In this document: positions 1 to 7,735 of the stretch, in pieces
Layout of the letters: the number at the start of each line of letters is the position of its first letter
How positions within the stretch are numbered: the stretch's first letter is position 1
Source of the DNA: JBOGVZ01 sp050692985
GTDB lineage: Bacteria > Actinomycetota > UBA4738 > CALAEC01
Assembly: GCA_050692985.1 (NCBI GenBank)
Contig: JBOGVZ010000059.1
Location: forward strand, 3,451-67,450
Direction: 5' to 3'
DNA length: 64,000 bases
Position numbers and translations under genes: made by a program
Notes under the pieces: model-generated
What the model saw: only the letters and a program-made list of their open reading frames with translations
Told to the model about the DNA's origin: nothing
Database searches by the model: none

Positions 1-334
1 GCGCCAGGCCGGGGTCATCGCCGCCGCGGCCCTGGTGGCCCTGGAGGAGGGACCGGGCCGGCTGCACGAGGATCACGCCAACGCCCGCCGGCTGGCCCGC
101 GGTGTGGCCGAGGTGTTCCCGGGCTCGGTGGACCCGGCGGCGGTGGAGACGAACATCGTGTTCGTGGACCCCGCGGCGGTCGGCGGGACCGCCCTGGAGA
201 TCGTGGACCGGCTCCGGGCCGAGGGGGTGCTGGCCTCCGTGGTCACCGGGCGGGTCCGGATGCTCACGCACCTCGACGTGTCCGCGGAGGACGTGGACAA
301 GGCCGTGGCCGCGTGGCGGCGGCTGGCCGGCTGA
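1..334 (+). CDS. ltaE: Low-specificity L-threonine aldolase, C-terminal part (5' truncated by window edge)
   Basis: Reading from base 2, about 110 residues are visible. They begin RQAGVIAAAALVALEE, typical of the segment following the PLP-lysine in L-threonine aldolases, and end in the small C-terminal domain (NIVFVD, RVRMLTHLDVS, DKAVAAWRRL). The family cleaves L-threonine or allo-threonine to glycine and acetaldehyde with pyridoxal phosphate in the cytoplasm. The PLP-binding lysine lies upstream of the window. The stop TGA at 332-334 is one base from the end of the convergent DUF6328 gene. The family call is firm; which threonine stereoisomer is preferred cannot be judged. Confidence 0.85.
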   Translation, partial: RQAGVIAAAALVALEEGPGRLHEDHANARRLARGVAEVFPGSVDPAAVETNIVFVDPAAVGGTALEIVDRLRAEGVLASVVTGRVRMLTHLDVSAEDVDKAVAAWRRLAG

Positions 335-335
335 G

Positions 336-830
336 TCAGTCCTTCTGCGAGTCGGTTCGGCCCCGCAGGATCGGCAACCCGAACCAGAACCAGGCCAGGG
401 ACCCGGCGATGGCCCCCGCCGTGAACGCCGCGGCCGCCACGTTGAACACCACGTCGGCGATCAGGTGCACGGCGCCGGTGATCCCCAGGGCCAGGAAGAC
501 CATCCCGGCGATGCTCATCCGGTTCGCGCTGAACAGCATCCGCTCCTTGTCGTAGGCCCGCCACCGGATGCGGTGGTAGGCGGTGGGGGCGATGAGGAGC
601 ACCGACGACACCGCCGTGCACATGAACGAGGCGAAGTAGACGTTCCGCTGGAGGTCGGTCATCCGGTCGAACCCCTGGCTGAAGGCCACCGTCAGGAGGA
701 ACGCGAACAGGACCTGGACCCCCGGGAGCGCCACCCGGAGCTCCTGGAGCAGCTCGCCCAGCTCCCGGTCGACCCGTTCCTTCCGGGTCTCCTTGGGGTT
801 GGCCGGAGGGCGGTCCCTGCGGTCAGCCAT
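336..830 (-). CDS. DUF6328 family four-helix membrane protein
   Basis: A 164-residue protein starting MADRRDRPPANPKETRKERV. A charged N-terminus (residues 1-30) is followed by ELLQELRVALPGVQVLFAFLL and four predicted membrane helices, including VYFASFMCTAVSSVLLIAPTA, GMVFLALGITGAVHLIADVV and AGAIAGSLAWFWFGLPIL. The arrangement and the motif LRVALPGVQVLFAFL match the DUF6328 family of small actinobacterial membrane proteins, whose function is not established. The ATG at 828-830 was chosen because an upstream extension would run into the endonuclease IV gene. It lies 32 bases downstream of that gene on the same strand and may share its transcript. Confidence 0.7.
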   Translation of the reverse strand: MADRRDRPPANPKETRKERVDRELGELLQELRVALPGVQVLFAFLLTVAFSQGFDRMTDLQRNVYFASFMCTAVSSVLLIAPTAYHRIRWRAYDKERMLFSANRMSIAGMVFLALGITGAVHLIADVVFNVAAAAFTAGAIAGSLAWFWFGLPILRGRTDSQKD

Positions 831-862
831 GGGTCGATTTCCGTACCCGGGCCCGATCGCGC

Positions 863-1710
863 TCAAACTCCGGCGGGGAGGCCCGCGAGGCGGCGGAGCT
901 CGGCAACGTCGCGGCGATGGGTCTCCACGTCCCCGGGCGTCTCCACGATGACCGCGCACCGGCGAACGGCCGGGTCGGCCAGCACGGCCCGGAGCCCCGC
1001 TTTCCCGATGCGTCCCCGTCCGGGGTGTTCGTGCCGGTCGCGCCGTGAGCCCCGGGGATCGCGGGCGTCGTTCGCGTGCACCAGCCGCAGCCGTCGGGTG
1101 AGGCCGTGGGCCCGCAGCGCGGCCAGGGTTCGCCCGGCGCCGTCCGGATCGTCGAGCGGGGCCCCCGCCCGGCGAACAGGTGGCAGGTGTCCAGGCACAG
1201 GCCCACCCGGGGGTGGCCGCCCACGGCCGCCAGGAGCTCGGCAGCCTGGGGGATCGTCGATGCCACCGTGCCCGCCCCGCCGGCCGTCAGCTCCAGGAGG
1301 ACGTCCGGACCATCGCTCCCGGCGATGGCCAGCACCGAGGCCGCGGCTCGGTGGAGCGCGGCCGCTCGCTCGCCCGGGGCGCCGGCTCCGGCGTGGACCA
1401 CCAGGCCGTCGGCTCCCAGGGTGCGGGCGGCGTCGAGCTCCCGGCGGGCCAGGTCCACGGAGCGGCGGCGGAACACCTCGTCGGGGGAGGCGATGTTCAC
1501 CAGGTAGGAGGAGTGGACGAACACGGGTCCCAGGCGGAGCTCGGCCCGGCGCTGTGCGAACTCCTCGGCGGCCGGGAGGGACAGGCCGGGTGGTGCCCAC
1601 CCGCGGGGGTTCGACGCGAAGATCTGGAAGGCCTGGCACCCCGCCGCCCGGGCGTGGTCCACGGCCCTCGCCGGACGACCCCGGGTGGGGACGTGGGCCC
1701 CCACCCGCAT
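863..1710 (-). pseudogene. nfo: Endonuclease IV (AP endonuclease), interrupted by a one-base frameshift
   Basis: Two frames together encode an AP endonuclease of the endonuclease IV family, which nicks DNA 5' of abasic sites using three zinc ions. The first frame (start ATG at 1708-1710) gives MRVGAHVPTRGR, HSSYLVNIASP, VVHAGA, LELTAGGAG and CLDTCHLFAG. The second gives LRLVHANDARDP, DRHEHPGRG and VIVETPGD, ending at 863. These cover the family's His/Glu/Asp metal ligands, though LELTAG differs from the usual LENTAG. The frames join near 1166-1172, where adding one base to a C run (G run on the coding strand) restores an uninterrupted protein of about 282 residues. The start codon overlaps the kinase stop (TGATG), so translation is probably coupled. 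It may be a true lesion or a sequencing error. Confidence 0.8.
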
Positions 1711-3545
1711 CAGACGGAGTCGGCGGCGTAGATCGTGACCTTCTGGCCCTGCTCCACGGTGGCCCCGGCGTCGGGACGCTGGCTGACCACGATCTCTCCG
1801 GAGGTGTTGGGGATCACCACCACCCGGACCGCCAGGCCCAGCCCATCCAGCTTGGCCGTGGCCGCCTCCGTGGACATCCCCCGCACGTTCGGCATGGGGA
1901 ACTCCCGCGGTCCCTTCGACACCACGATCGTCACCGAGCTGCCGGGTGGGACCTTGGCGTCCGCGGCGGGGTCCTGGCTGATGACCCGGCCCCTGGGCAC
2001 CTCGGCCGAGAACTCCTCGGTGACGTTGACCTCCAGGCCGGCCCCCAGGATGAGGTCGGCCGCCTGCTCCTCGGTGAATCCCACCACCCCGGGGACCGTC
2101 ACGGGCTGGGGGCCACGGCTCACGGTGAGGTCGACCGGCTCGCCGACCTCCAGCTCGGTGTCGGGACGGGGGATCTGGAGGATCACCCGCCCCTCGGGGA
2201 CGGTGTCGTGGAACACCCGGTCCACCTCGCCCACCTCCAGGCGGGCCTTCTCGATGACCCGCCGGGCCCGGCGCTCGGCGAAGCCGGTGACGTCGGGCAC
2301 CGGGACCAGCTCGGGCCCCTTCGACACGACCACCTCCAGGCTGATGCCCTGGTCCACCTCGCTCCCCGGTTCGAACGCCTGGCTGATGATGCGGTTGACC
2401 GGGACCGTGGCGGAGAACTCCTCCCTGACGACCTCGATCTCCAGGCTGGCCTGGCGGGCCACCCGCTGGGCCCCGGCCAGGGGGAGTCCCTGGACGTCGG
2501 GGACGGTGGTGCGGTGGGGGATCACGTAGGTCCAGGCCACCCACCCGGCCACGGCCAGCACCGCCAGCAGCGACACCACCGTCCAGAACCGGCGGAGCCG
2601 CCGGCGCCGTCGGTCCCTGGGCGACAGGGCCCGGGGGATCGTCACGGTGGCCAGGCGGTCGGCCGGGACCTCGTCCGCGGGCGTCACCGAGGAGGCCAGC
2701 TCCGCCAGGGAAGGGGCGGGGGGGAGCTCCGGCACGGCCCGCTCGAGCTCCGCGTGCATGGCCTGGGCGTCGGGGGGTCGCCGGTCGGGATGCCGCTCGG
2801 TGGCCCCCAGCACCACGCGATCCAGCGACGGGGGGACCATCGGGTTCGACCGCGAAGGCGGGGGAACCCGCTCCCGGAGGTGCCGGTAGGCGATGGCCAC
2901 CGAGGTCTCTCCGGTGAACGGCACCTGGCCGGTCAGCAGCTCGTATAGGACGATGCCGGTGGCGTATAGGTCGGTCCGGAGGTCGGCCCGGCCGCCCTCG
3001 ATCTGCTCGGGGGCCAGGTACTGGACCGTGCCGGTGACGGTGCCGGGGGCGTGGCTGATCCGGGCGTCGGCCAGGGCCCGGGCCAGGCCGAAGTCGGCCA
3101 CCTTGACCGCCCCCTCGGTGGTGATCATCACGTTCTCGGGCTTCACGTCGCGGTGGACGATGCCTTGGCGGTGGGCGTGGCCCAGGGCCGAGAGGACGCC
3201 GGCCACGACCTGGGCGGACTGGACCGGCTCGAGGGTGCTGTCCCGGGCGAGCAGCGTCCGCAGGTTCGGCCCCCGGATGAACTCCATCACCATGAAGTAC
3301 GTGCCCGCAGTCTCTCCCCAGTCGTGGACGGCCACGATGTTGGGGTGGGAGAGCATGCCGGCGGCCCGAGCCTCCCGGCGGAACCGGTCGATGAACCCGT
3401 GGTCGGCGGCCAGGTTGGGGTGGAGGACCTTGATGGCCACGTCGCGGTCCAGCACGGGGTCGTGGGCCCGGTACACCTCGCCCATGCCCCCGGCGGCCAG
3501 GCGGGCCACGATCTGGTAGCGGCCGTCGACGGTGGTCTCGATCAT
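1710..3545 (-). CDS. pknB: Membrane Ser/Thr protein kinase with four PASTA domains (PknB type)
   Basis: A 611-residue kinase of the PknB/StkP family, which senses muropeptides or lipid II and phosphorylates division and cell-wall proteins. The kinase domain (residues ~8-270) has a glycine loop (LAAGGMGEVY), lysine 39 in VAIKV, catalytic HRDVKPEN (131-138) and DFG (151-153). A basic linker precedes one membrane helix (~321-342), which puts four PASTA repeats outside the cell. These begin near VPDVQGLPL, VPVPDVTGF, VTVPGVVGF and FPMPNVRGM. A TACAAT hexamer lies about 27 bases upstream of the ATG. The downstream endonuclease IV start overlaps its stop. Actinobacterial pknB often sits beside pbpA/rodA; here it does not, so the exact orthology is less certain than the family. 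Confidence 0.93.
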   Translation of the reverse strand: MIETTVDGRYQIVARLAAGGMGEVYRAHDPVLDRDVAIKVLHPNLAADHGFIDRFRREARAAGMLSHPNIVAVHDWGETAGTYFMVMEFIRGPNLRTLLARDSTLEPVQSAQVVAGVLSALGHAHRQGIVHRDVKPENVMITTEGAVKVADFGLARALADARISHAPGTVTGTVQYLAPEQIEGGRADLRTDLYATGIVLYELLTGQVPFTGETSVAIAYRHLRERVPPPSRSNPMVPPSLDRVVLGATERHPDRRPPDAQAMHAELERAVPELPPAPSLAELASSVTPADEVPADRLATVTIPRALSPRDRRRRRLRRFWTVVSLLAVLAVAGWVAWTYVIPHRTTVPDVQGLPLAGAQRVARQASLEIEVVREEFSATVPVNRIISQAFEPGSEVDQGISLEVVVSKGPELVPVPDVTGFAERRARRVIEKARLEVGEVDRVFHDTVPEGRVILQIPRPDTELEVGEPVDLTVSRGPQPVTVPGVVGFTEEQAADLILGAGLEVNVTEEFSAEVPRGRVISQDPAADAKVPPGSSVTIVVSKGPREFPMPNVRGMSTEAATAKLDGLGLAVRVVVIPNTSGEIVVSQRPDAGATVEQGQKVTIYAADSV

Positions 3546-3571
3546 CGGTTCTGGGGGGAGCGGTCCGCACC

Positions 3572-3577
3572 ATTGTA
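3572..3577 (-). promoter_or_regulatory. Candidate -10 element (TACAAT) for the kinase gene
   Basis: On the minus strand the hexamer TACAAT lies 27 bases before the kinase ATG, giving a predicted transcript start about 20 bases upstream of the coding region. No convincing -35 hexamer was seen. It lies in the short divergent spacer shared with the membrane-protein gene starting at 3605. Confidence 0.4.
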
Positions 3578-3604
3578 GGGGCGGGCATCCACCGAGGCGG
3601 GCGA

Positions 3605-4381
3605 ATGGGTCACAATCGTCCCGTGGAGGCCGCGTCGCTCGAGGAGTACCGGGACGCGTTCGCTCGGATCGAGCGGGAGGTCGACGCCGGGAACACCGAC
3701 CTCGCGGGTCTGGGGTTCTGGCGGCTCGTGACGAAGGTCAAGCTCGACCCCCTCCTGTCGGAGCGGTGGGCAGACGTGGTGGGCCGCATCGACCGGGCCG
3801 CCTTCCAGCGGCGGGTGCGCCCGCGCTTCCCCGTGTGGCTGGGGAACGCGGTGCTGCTGGCCGGCACGGCCGTCCTGGTGGCGGTGGTCCCCGTGGCCGT
3901 GGCCGTGGCCCGCCGGTCCGCATCGCCGGACCCGGCCGTGGCCGGGCTCCTGGCGCTCGTGGCGGCGGGGGGACTGTCGGTCACCACGCACGACCTGGCG
4001 CACTGGGCGGCGGGCCGGATGGCCGGGATCCGGTTCGTGGGGTACTTCCTGGACGGTCCGTTCCGGATCCAGCCCGGGCTGAAGACCGACTACGCCACCT
4101 ACCTCCGGGCCCCGCCCCGGTCCAGGGCGGGGATGCACGCCGCGGGAGCCGTGGCCTCGAAGGTGGCCCCGTTCGCGGTCTTCGGGGCGGTGTACCTGCC
4201 CCACCGGGCGGCGGGGTTCGCGCTGTTCCCCTCGTGGGCGCTGTGGGCCATCCTGGGGGTTGGGGTGGTGGAGATCCTGACCGACGTGGTGTGGTCGACG
4301 AAGCGCTCCGACTGGCGGAAGGTCCGGCGGGAGCGGGCCGTGGCCCGAGCGGTGGAGCATCCACCGCCTCCCACCGGGTAA
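3605..4381 (+). CDS. Membrane protein resembling a degenerate site-2-type (M50) metalloprotease
   Basis: A 258-residue protein. Residues 1-75 look soluble and helical (SLEEYRDAFARIEREVD). They are followed by four or five membrane helices, including NAVLLAGTAVLVAVVPVAVAV, AVAGLLALVAAGGLSV and SWALWAILGVGVVEIL. The segment TTHDLAHWAAGR sits in a helix much like the HExxH helix of M50 proteases but reads H-D-L-A-H, with Asp where the catalytic Glu is expected. It is followed by GYFLDGPFRIQPG, reminiscent of the loop after that helix. No NPDG-like second motif is visible, so peptidase activity is doubtful. The ATG at 3605 is divergent from pknB; a GTG at 3623 is an alternative. Function unknown. 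Confidence 0.5.
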   Translation: MGHNRPVEAASLEEYRDAFARIEREVDAGNTDLAGLGFWRLVTKVKLDPLLSERWADVVGRIDRAAFQRRVRPRFPVWLGNAVLLAGTAVLVAVVPVAVAVARRSASPDPAVAGLLALVAAGGLSVTTHDLAHWAAGRMAGIRFVGYFLDGPFRIQPGLKTDYATYLRAPPRSRAGMHAAGAVASKVAPFAVFGAVYLPHRAAGFALFPSWALWAILGVGVVEILTDVVWSTKRSDWRKVRRERAVARAVEHPPPPTG

Positions 4382-4391
4382 GGTCTGCTCC

Positions 4392-5120
4392 GTGACCGAG
4401 GTGGCGGCTTCCTCCGGGCCGGTGGTGGTGGCCCTGCTGGCCCTGGTGGTGTTCGTGGTCCTGCTCGTGGTCGGCCGGCGGCACGACGACGAGGCCGGCC
4501 GGCCCGGAGGACTGTCGATCTATCTGGCGGCCGCGATGGTGGTGACGCTGGTGGTGACCCTCCTGTCCCTCGGCGCGGCCACGTCGGCCCTGGTCCGCCA
4601 GGCGCTGGGGCCCTCCGGGACGACCGCGGTCCCGGGCGTGCCGGCCAGGCCGATCCCGGGCGTTCCCGTACCCGCGCCGGGCCCGTCGGCCACCGCGGAG
4701 TTGGTGGGGGCCCTGGTCACCGCCGCCCTGGCCGGGGGGTTGTTCGAGTTCCACCGCCGCCGCTTCCGGCAGCTCAGGGCGGCGGAGGGCCCCGCCGGGC
4801 CGGCCGGCTCGGTGTATCGCTCCTACCTCTATGCGGTGTGCCTGGCGTCGGCGGTTGTGGTGATCGTGGCCGGTGGCCGTGCGGCCCTGGGCGCCACCCG
4901 AGCGATCGCTCCGGGAGATCGAGCCACGGTCGGGGTTCCCGACGAGAGCCGCGTCCGCCCCGGGCGGGCGGCCTCGCCCGCGTCCCAGCCGGAGCGCGAC
5001 GCCGGGGCGGTGCAGGTGTTGGAAGGCGGCGTGCTCTTCGCCGCCGCGGCCGGGGTATGGGTCTATCACTGGCGCCGGACCCAGGATCTCCCCCCCGAGC
5101 CGGAGCCCGAGGGACCCTGA
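4392..5120 (+). CDS. Four-helix membrane protein of unknown function
   Basis: A 242-residue protein with a GTG start ten bases after the preceding gene. Predicted membrane segments are VVVALLALVVFVVLLVVG, AAMVVTLVVTLLSLGAATSA, YAVCLASAVVVIVAGGRAAL and ALQ-like VLEGGVLFAAAAGVWVYHW. Between the second and third lies a Pro/Gly-rich linker (VPGVPARPIPGVPVPAPG). An FHRRRFRQLR segment follows a weaker hydrophobic stretch (ELVGALVTAALAGGLF). The layout recalls DUF5671-type proteins, but the match is weak and no catalytic motif is visible. It ends just before the tandem repeat array and is probably co-transcribed with the 3605 gene. Confidence 0.5.
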   Translation: MTEVAASSGPVVVALLALVVFVVLLVVGRRHDDEAGRPGGLSIYLAAAMVVTLVVTLLSLGAATSALVRQALGPSGTTAVPGVPARPIPGVPVPAPGPSATAELVGALVTAALAGGLFEFHRRRFRQLRAAEGPAGPAGSVYRSYLYAVCLASAVVVIVAGGRAALGATRAIAPGDRATVGVPDESRVRPGRAASPASQPERDAGAVQVLEGGVLFAAAAGVWVYHWRRTQDLPPEPEPEGP

Positions 5121-5129
5121 GAGGGGGGG

Positions 5130-5417
5130 AGCCGGCCCCGAGCGTTCAGGGACCGGACCGGAACGCGAGCGAGCCCCCCAGCGGAAGGAGGGGTCCGGGG
5201 GGGTAGCTCGCCCCGAGCGTTTCAGGCATCGAACCGGCCGGCGAGCGAGCCCCCCAGTGGAAGGAGGGGTCCGGGGGGGTAGCTCGCCCCGAGCGTTTCA
5301 GGCATCGAACCGGCCGGCGAGCGAACCCCCCAGTGGAAGGAGGGGTCCGGGGGGGGTAGCTCGCCCCGAGCGTTTCAGGCATCGAACCGGCCGGCGAGCG
5401 AACCCCCCAGTGGAAGG
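5130..5417 (+). repeat. Four tandem copies of a ~76-bp palindromic repeat
   Basis: Units start at 5130, 5205, 5281 and 5358, with spacings of 75, 76 and 77 bases; the last is partial and ends near 5417. The first copy is the most divergent. Units 2-4 are nearly identical. Each holds a strong imperfect palindrome: arms GGGGGGT-A-GCTCGCC and GGCGAGC-GA-ACCCCCC around a ~30-base centre that begins with a second small hairpin (GCTCG-CCC-CGAGC). The array fills the space between two convergent genes, which would suit a transcription-terminating or REP/BIME-like role. It is not a CRISPR array, because no unique spacers separate the units. A diverged copy lies inside dnaE2 at about 36694-36773. Confidence 0.9.
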
Positions 5418-5418
5418 G

Positions 5419-6465
5419 TCACCGCAGCCAGGTCTTGACGATGACCTTCAGGAAGCTCCATCCGTACCGGAACGGCTGGGGCTTCTTGGTGAGGCCGCCG
5501 GCCCGGGCACGCACGGTGATCGGGACCTCCATGATCCGGGCCCGGTGGCGGAGGGCCTCGATGATGATCTCGCTGGTCCAGAACTGGTCCTGCTCCAGGA
5601 TCAGCTGCCGCAGGGTCTCGGTTCGGGTGGCCCGGTAGCCGTTCGAGACGTCCGTGACCCGCACGCCGGTCATCACGCTGACCAGGCGAGAGAACAGCAG
5701 CACCCCCAGGTGGCGGACGTGGCTCTCCTTCTCGAAGGTCCCCAGGATCCTGGAGCCCTGGACCATGTCGGCTTCCCCCCGCAGGATCGGGGCCACCAGC
5801 GACGGCAGCTCGTCCGGATCGTGCTGGCCGTCGGCGTCGAGGGAGGCCACCACCACGGCATCGAGCTTCAGGGCCAGCTCGTAGCCGACCCGGAGGGCCT
5901 GGCCGCCGCCGCGTCGGATCGGGAGCCTGGCCACCAGGGACCCGGACCGCCGGGCCACCTCGGCGGTGCCGTCGTCCGAGGCGTCGTCGACCACCAGCGG
6001 GACGACCGGATGCCCCTCGATCTTCTGGGGCATGGCCGACAGCACGCCCCCCAGGTTCTCCGCCTCGTTGTAGGCCGGGAGGACCACCAGGACGCGTTCC
6101 CCGGCCGGCAGGCCGGCGGTCTGCTCCGGGTCCAGGCTCTGGGCTCCCATCCACTCCATCAGCACCTTGAAGTCCCGCCGGACCAGGTCGGTCTCCGAGG
6201 TGTTCCGCAGGATCAGCAGCAGCAGGATCACGTTGCCGAACACCAGGACCGCCAGCAGCCGCTGGCCACCCCCGCGTTGGAAGTTGAACAGGTTGAACAG
6301 CGGGTCGAACAGGCCCGGCAGCCCCGCCAGCAGGCCGGCCCCGATCGCCAGCAGTGTGGAGATGATGAGGTTGAGGCGGGTGATCTTCCGGCGGCGGAAC
6401 CGCACCACCGCGGAGGTGAGCAGGCCCACCGCCAGGAGGCCTCCCAGGATCCGAAGGGCGATCAA
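5419..6465 (-). CDS. DUF2304-GT2 fusion: polyprenyl-phosphate glycosyltransferase (DPM1-like)
   Basis: A 348-residue protein with two parts. Residues ~1-110 have three membrane segments (IALRILGGLLAVGLLTSAVV, NLIISTLLAIGAGLLAGL, LLAVLVFGNVILLLLILR), as in DUF2304 proteins. Residues ~122-340 form a family-2 glycosyltransferase with VLVVLPAYNEAENL, VVDDASDDGT (158-167), the metal-binding DADGQHDP (210-217) and GSR. Relatives move a sugar from a nucleotide donor to polyprenyl phosphate at the inner membrane face, supplying lipid-linked donors to GT-C enzymes. Its start overlaps the UDP-sulfoquinovose synthase stop by four bases (ATGA), so its donor may be UDP-sulfoquinovose or a derivative; that is inference. 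The gene ends at the repeat array. Confidence 0.82.
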   Translation of the reverse strand: MIALRILGGLLAVGLLTSAVVRFRRRKITRLNLIISTLLAIGAGLLAGLPGLFDPLFNLFNFQRGGGQRLLAVLVFGNVILLLLILRNTSETDLVRRDFKVLMEWMGAQSLDPEQTAGLPAGERVLVVLPAYNEAENLGGVLSAMPQKIEGHPVVPLVVDDASDDGTAEVARRSGSLVARLPIRRGGGQALRVGYELALKLDAVVVASLDADGQHDPDELPSLVAPILRGEADMVQGSRILGTFEKESHVRHLGVLLFSRLVSVMTGVRVTDVSNGYRATRTETLRQLILEQDQFWTSEIIIEALRHRARIMEVPITVRARAGGLTKKPQPFRYGWSFLKVIVKTWLR

Positions 6466-7640
6466 CTACTGGCGGGCTCGGGTGCCCGGGGGACCCACCT
6501 GGTCCTGGGCATGATGTGATCCTTGATGACCCGGTCGGAGTAGCGGCGGATCGTCTCGAACATCGACTCGATCAGCGTCTCTGACAGGAAGCGCGGCTCG
6601 AGGCCGAGCTCGAGCAGCTTCGTGTGGGCCGCGTGGTAGTAATGCTTCTCCGCCTCCACCCGGGGGTTCTCGATGTGCTCGACGGCGACCTGCATCCCGA
6701 AGTCCTTCCCGGCCCTGACCACCAGGTCGGCCAGCTCGGCCACCGAGAAGCTCTCGGTGAACTGGTTGAACACCCGGTACTCACGGCGGTCGGGGGGGTT
6801 CGCCACGGCCAACTCGACGCACTGCAGGGTGTCGACGATGTTCAGGAACCCTCGGGTCTGGCCCCCGGACCCGTACACGGTCAGGGGGTGGCCGATGACG
6901 GCCTGGAGGCAGAACCTGTTCAGCGTGGTCCCGAACACCTCGTCGTAGTCGAACCGGGTCAGGAGGCGCTCGTCCATCTGGGTCTCCTCGGTCTGGATCC
7001 CGTAGACGATCCCCTGGTTGAGGTCGGTGGACCGCAGCCCCCACACCTTGCAGGCCAGGTGGATGTTCACCGAGTCATGCACCTTGGAGGCGTGGTACAG
7101 GCTGCCGGGCTGCTTGGGGTAGGGCAGCACGTCGGAGCGGCCCTTGTGACGGACCTCCAGGAATCCCTCCTCGATGTCGATCCCGGGGGTGCCGTACTCG
7201 CCCATCGTGCCCAGCTTCACCAGGTGGGCCTCCGGGGCGTGGTCGCGCATGGCGAACAGCAGGTTCAGGGTGCCGATCACGTTGTTGTACTGGGTGAACA
7301 CGGCGTGCGCCCGGCTGGCCATGGAGTAGGGGGCCGAGGGCATCTCACCGTAGTGGACGATCGCGTCGGGCCCGAACTCCCGGACCACCCGTTCCGTCAC
7401 CTCCGGGTCGCACAGGTCTCCCTCGGTGACCCCGATGTCCTTCCCGGTGACGGCCTTCCATACCTGCGTCCGGGTCCCCAGGTCCTCGGCGATCGGGAGC
7501 AGGGACTCGGTCCCGTTCTCCCGGTGGGCTCGCCGGCGCAGGTAGTTGTCCACGACCTGGACGTCGTGGCCCCGGCTGGCGAACCGCATCGCGGTCGGCC
7601 AGCCGAGATAGCCGTCACCGCCCAGGATCAAGATGCGCAT
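6462..7640 (-). CDS. sqd1: UDP-sulfoquinovose synthase (SQD1/Agl3-like)
   Basis: A 392-residue extended short-chain dehydrogenase. It has the N-terminal NAD-binding motif LILGGDGYLGWPTA (residues 5-17), the family-typical LGTMGEYGTP (143-152) and the catalytic YHASK (Tyr182, Lys186). Full length and the hallmark GYLGWP and NQGIVYG segments match SQD1-type enzymes, which convert UDP-glucose and sulfite to UDP-sulfoquinovose. Plant and cyanobacterial versions feed sulfolipid synthesis, and archaeal Agl3 feeds protein N-glycans. No SQD2-like partner is adjacent. Instead a DPM1-like glycosyltransferase overlaps by four bases, which suggests a lipid-linked or surface glycan route. A GAGGAGG ribosome site precedes the ATG. 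Confidence 0.88.
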   Translation of the reverse strand: MRILILGGDGYLGWPTAMRFASRGHDVQVVDNYLRRRAHRENGTESLLPIAEDLGTRTQVWKAVTGKDIGVTEGDLCDPEVTERVVREFGPDAIVHYGEMPSAPYSMASRAHAVFTQYNNVIGTLNLLFAMRDHAPEAHLVKLGTMGEYGTPGIDIEEGFLEVRHKGRSDVLPYPKQPGSLYHASKVHDSVNIHLACKVWGLRSTDLNQGIVYGIQTEETQMDERLLTRFDYDEVFGTTLNRFCLQAVIGHPLTVYGSGGQTRGFLNIVDTLQCVELAVANPPDRREYRVFNQFTESFSVAELADLVVRAGKDFGMQVAVEHIENPRVEAEKHYYHAAHTKLLELGLEPRFLSETLIESMFETIRRYSDRVIKDHIMPRTRWVPRAPEPASS

Positions 7641-7674
7641 GTTCCTCCTCGAGTGGTCGATTCCGGGACGCCCT

Positions 7675-7680
7675 ATTCTA
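7675..7680 (-). promoter_or_regulatory. Candidate -10 element (TAGAAT) for the sqd1 operon
   Basis: TAGAAT on the minus strand, 35 bases before the sqd1 ATG. No clear -35 hexamer is present. The match to TATAAT and its place in the only spacer upstream of the two-gene operon are the only support. Confidence 0.3.
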
Positions 7681-7735
7681 GAGCACGCGTGATCCCCTTC
7701 GGAACGGCCCCGGAGCGCATCACCCGGACGGTGAC

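Noticed and set aside
102..2948. Very long open frames opposite known genes (for example 102-2948 +, 25534-28677 -, 7673-9184 -)
   Set aside because: They are Arg/Gly/Pro/His-rich antisense shadows caused by high GC content, and the opposite strand has clear conserved proteins.
4392..5120. Firm DUF5671 assignment
   Set aside because: Only the membrane layout is similar; no motif match strong enough to name the family.
5130..5417. CRISPR array
   Set aside because: The units abut directly with no unique spacers, and no cas genes are near.
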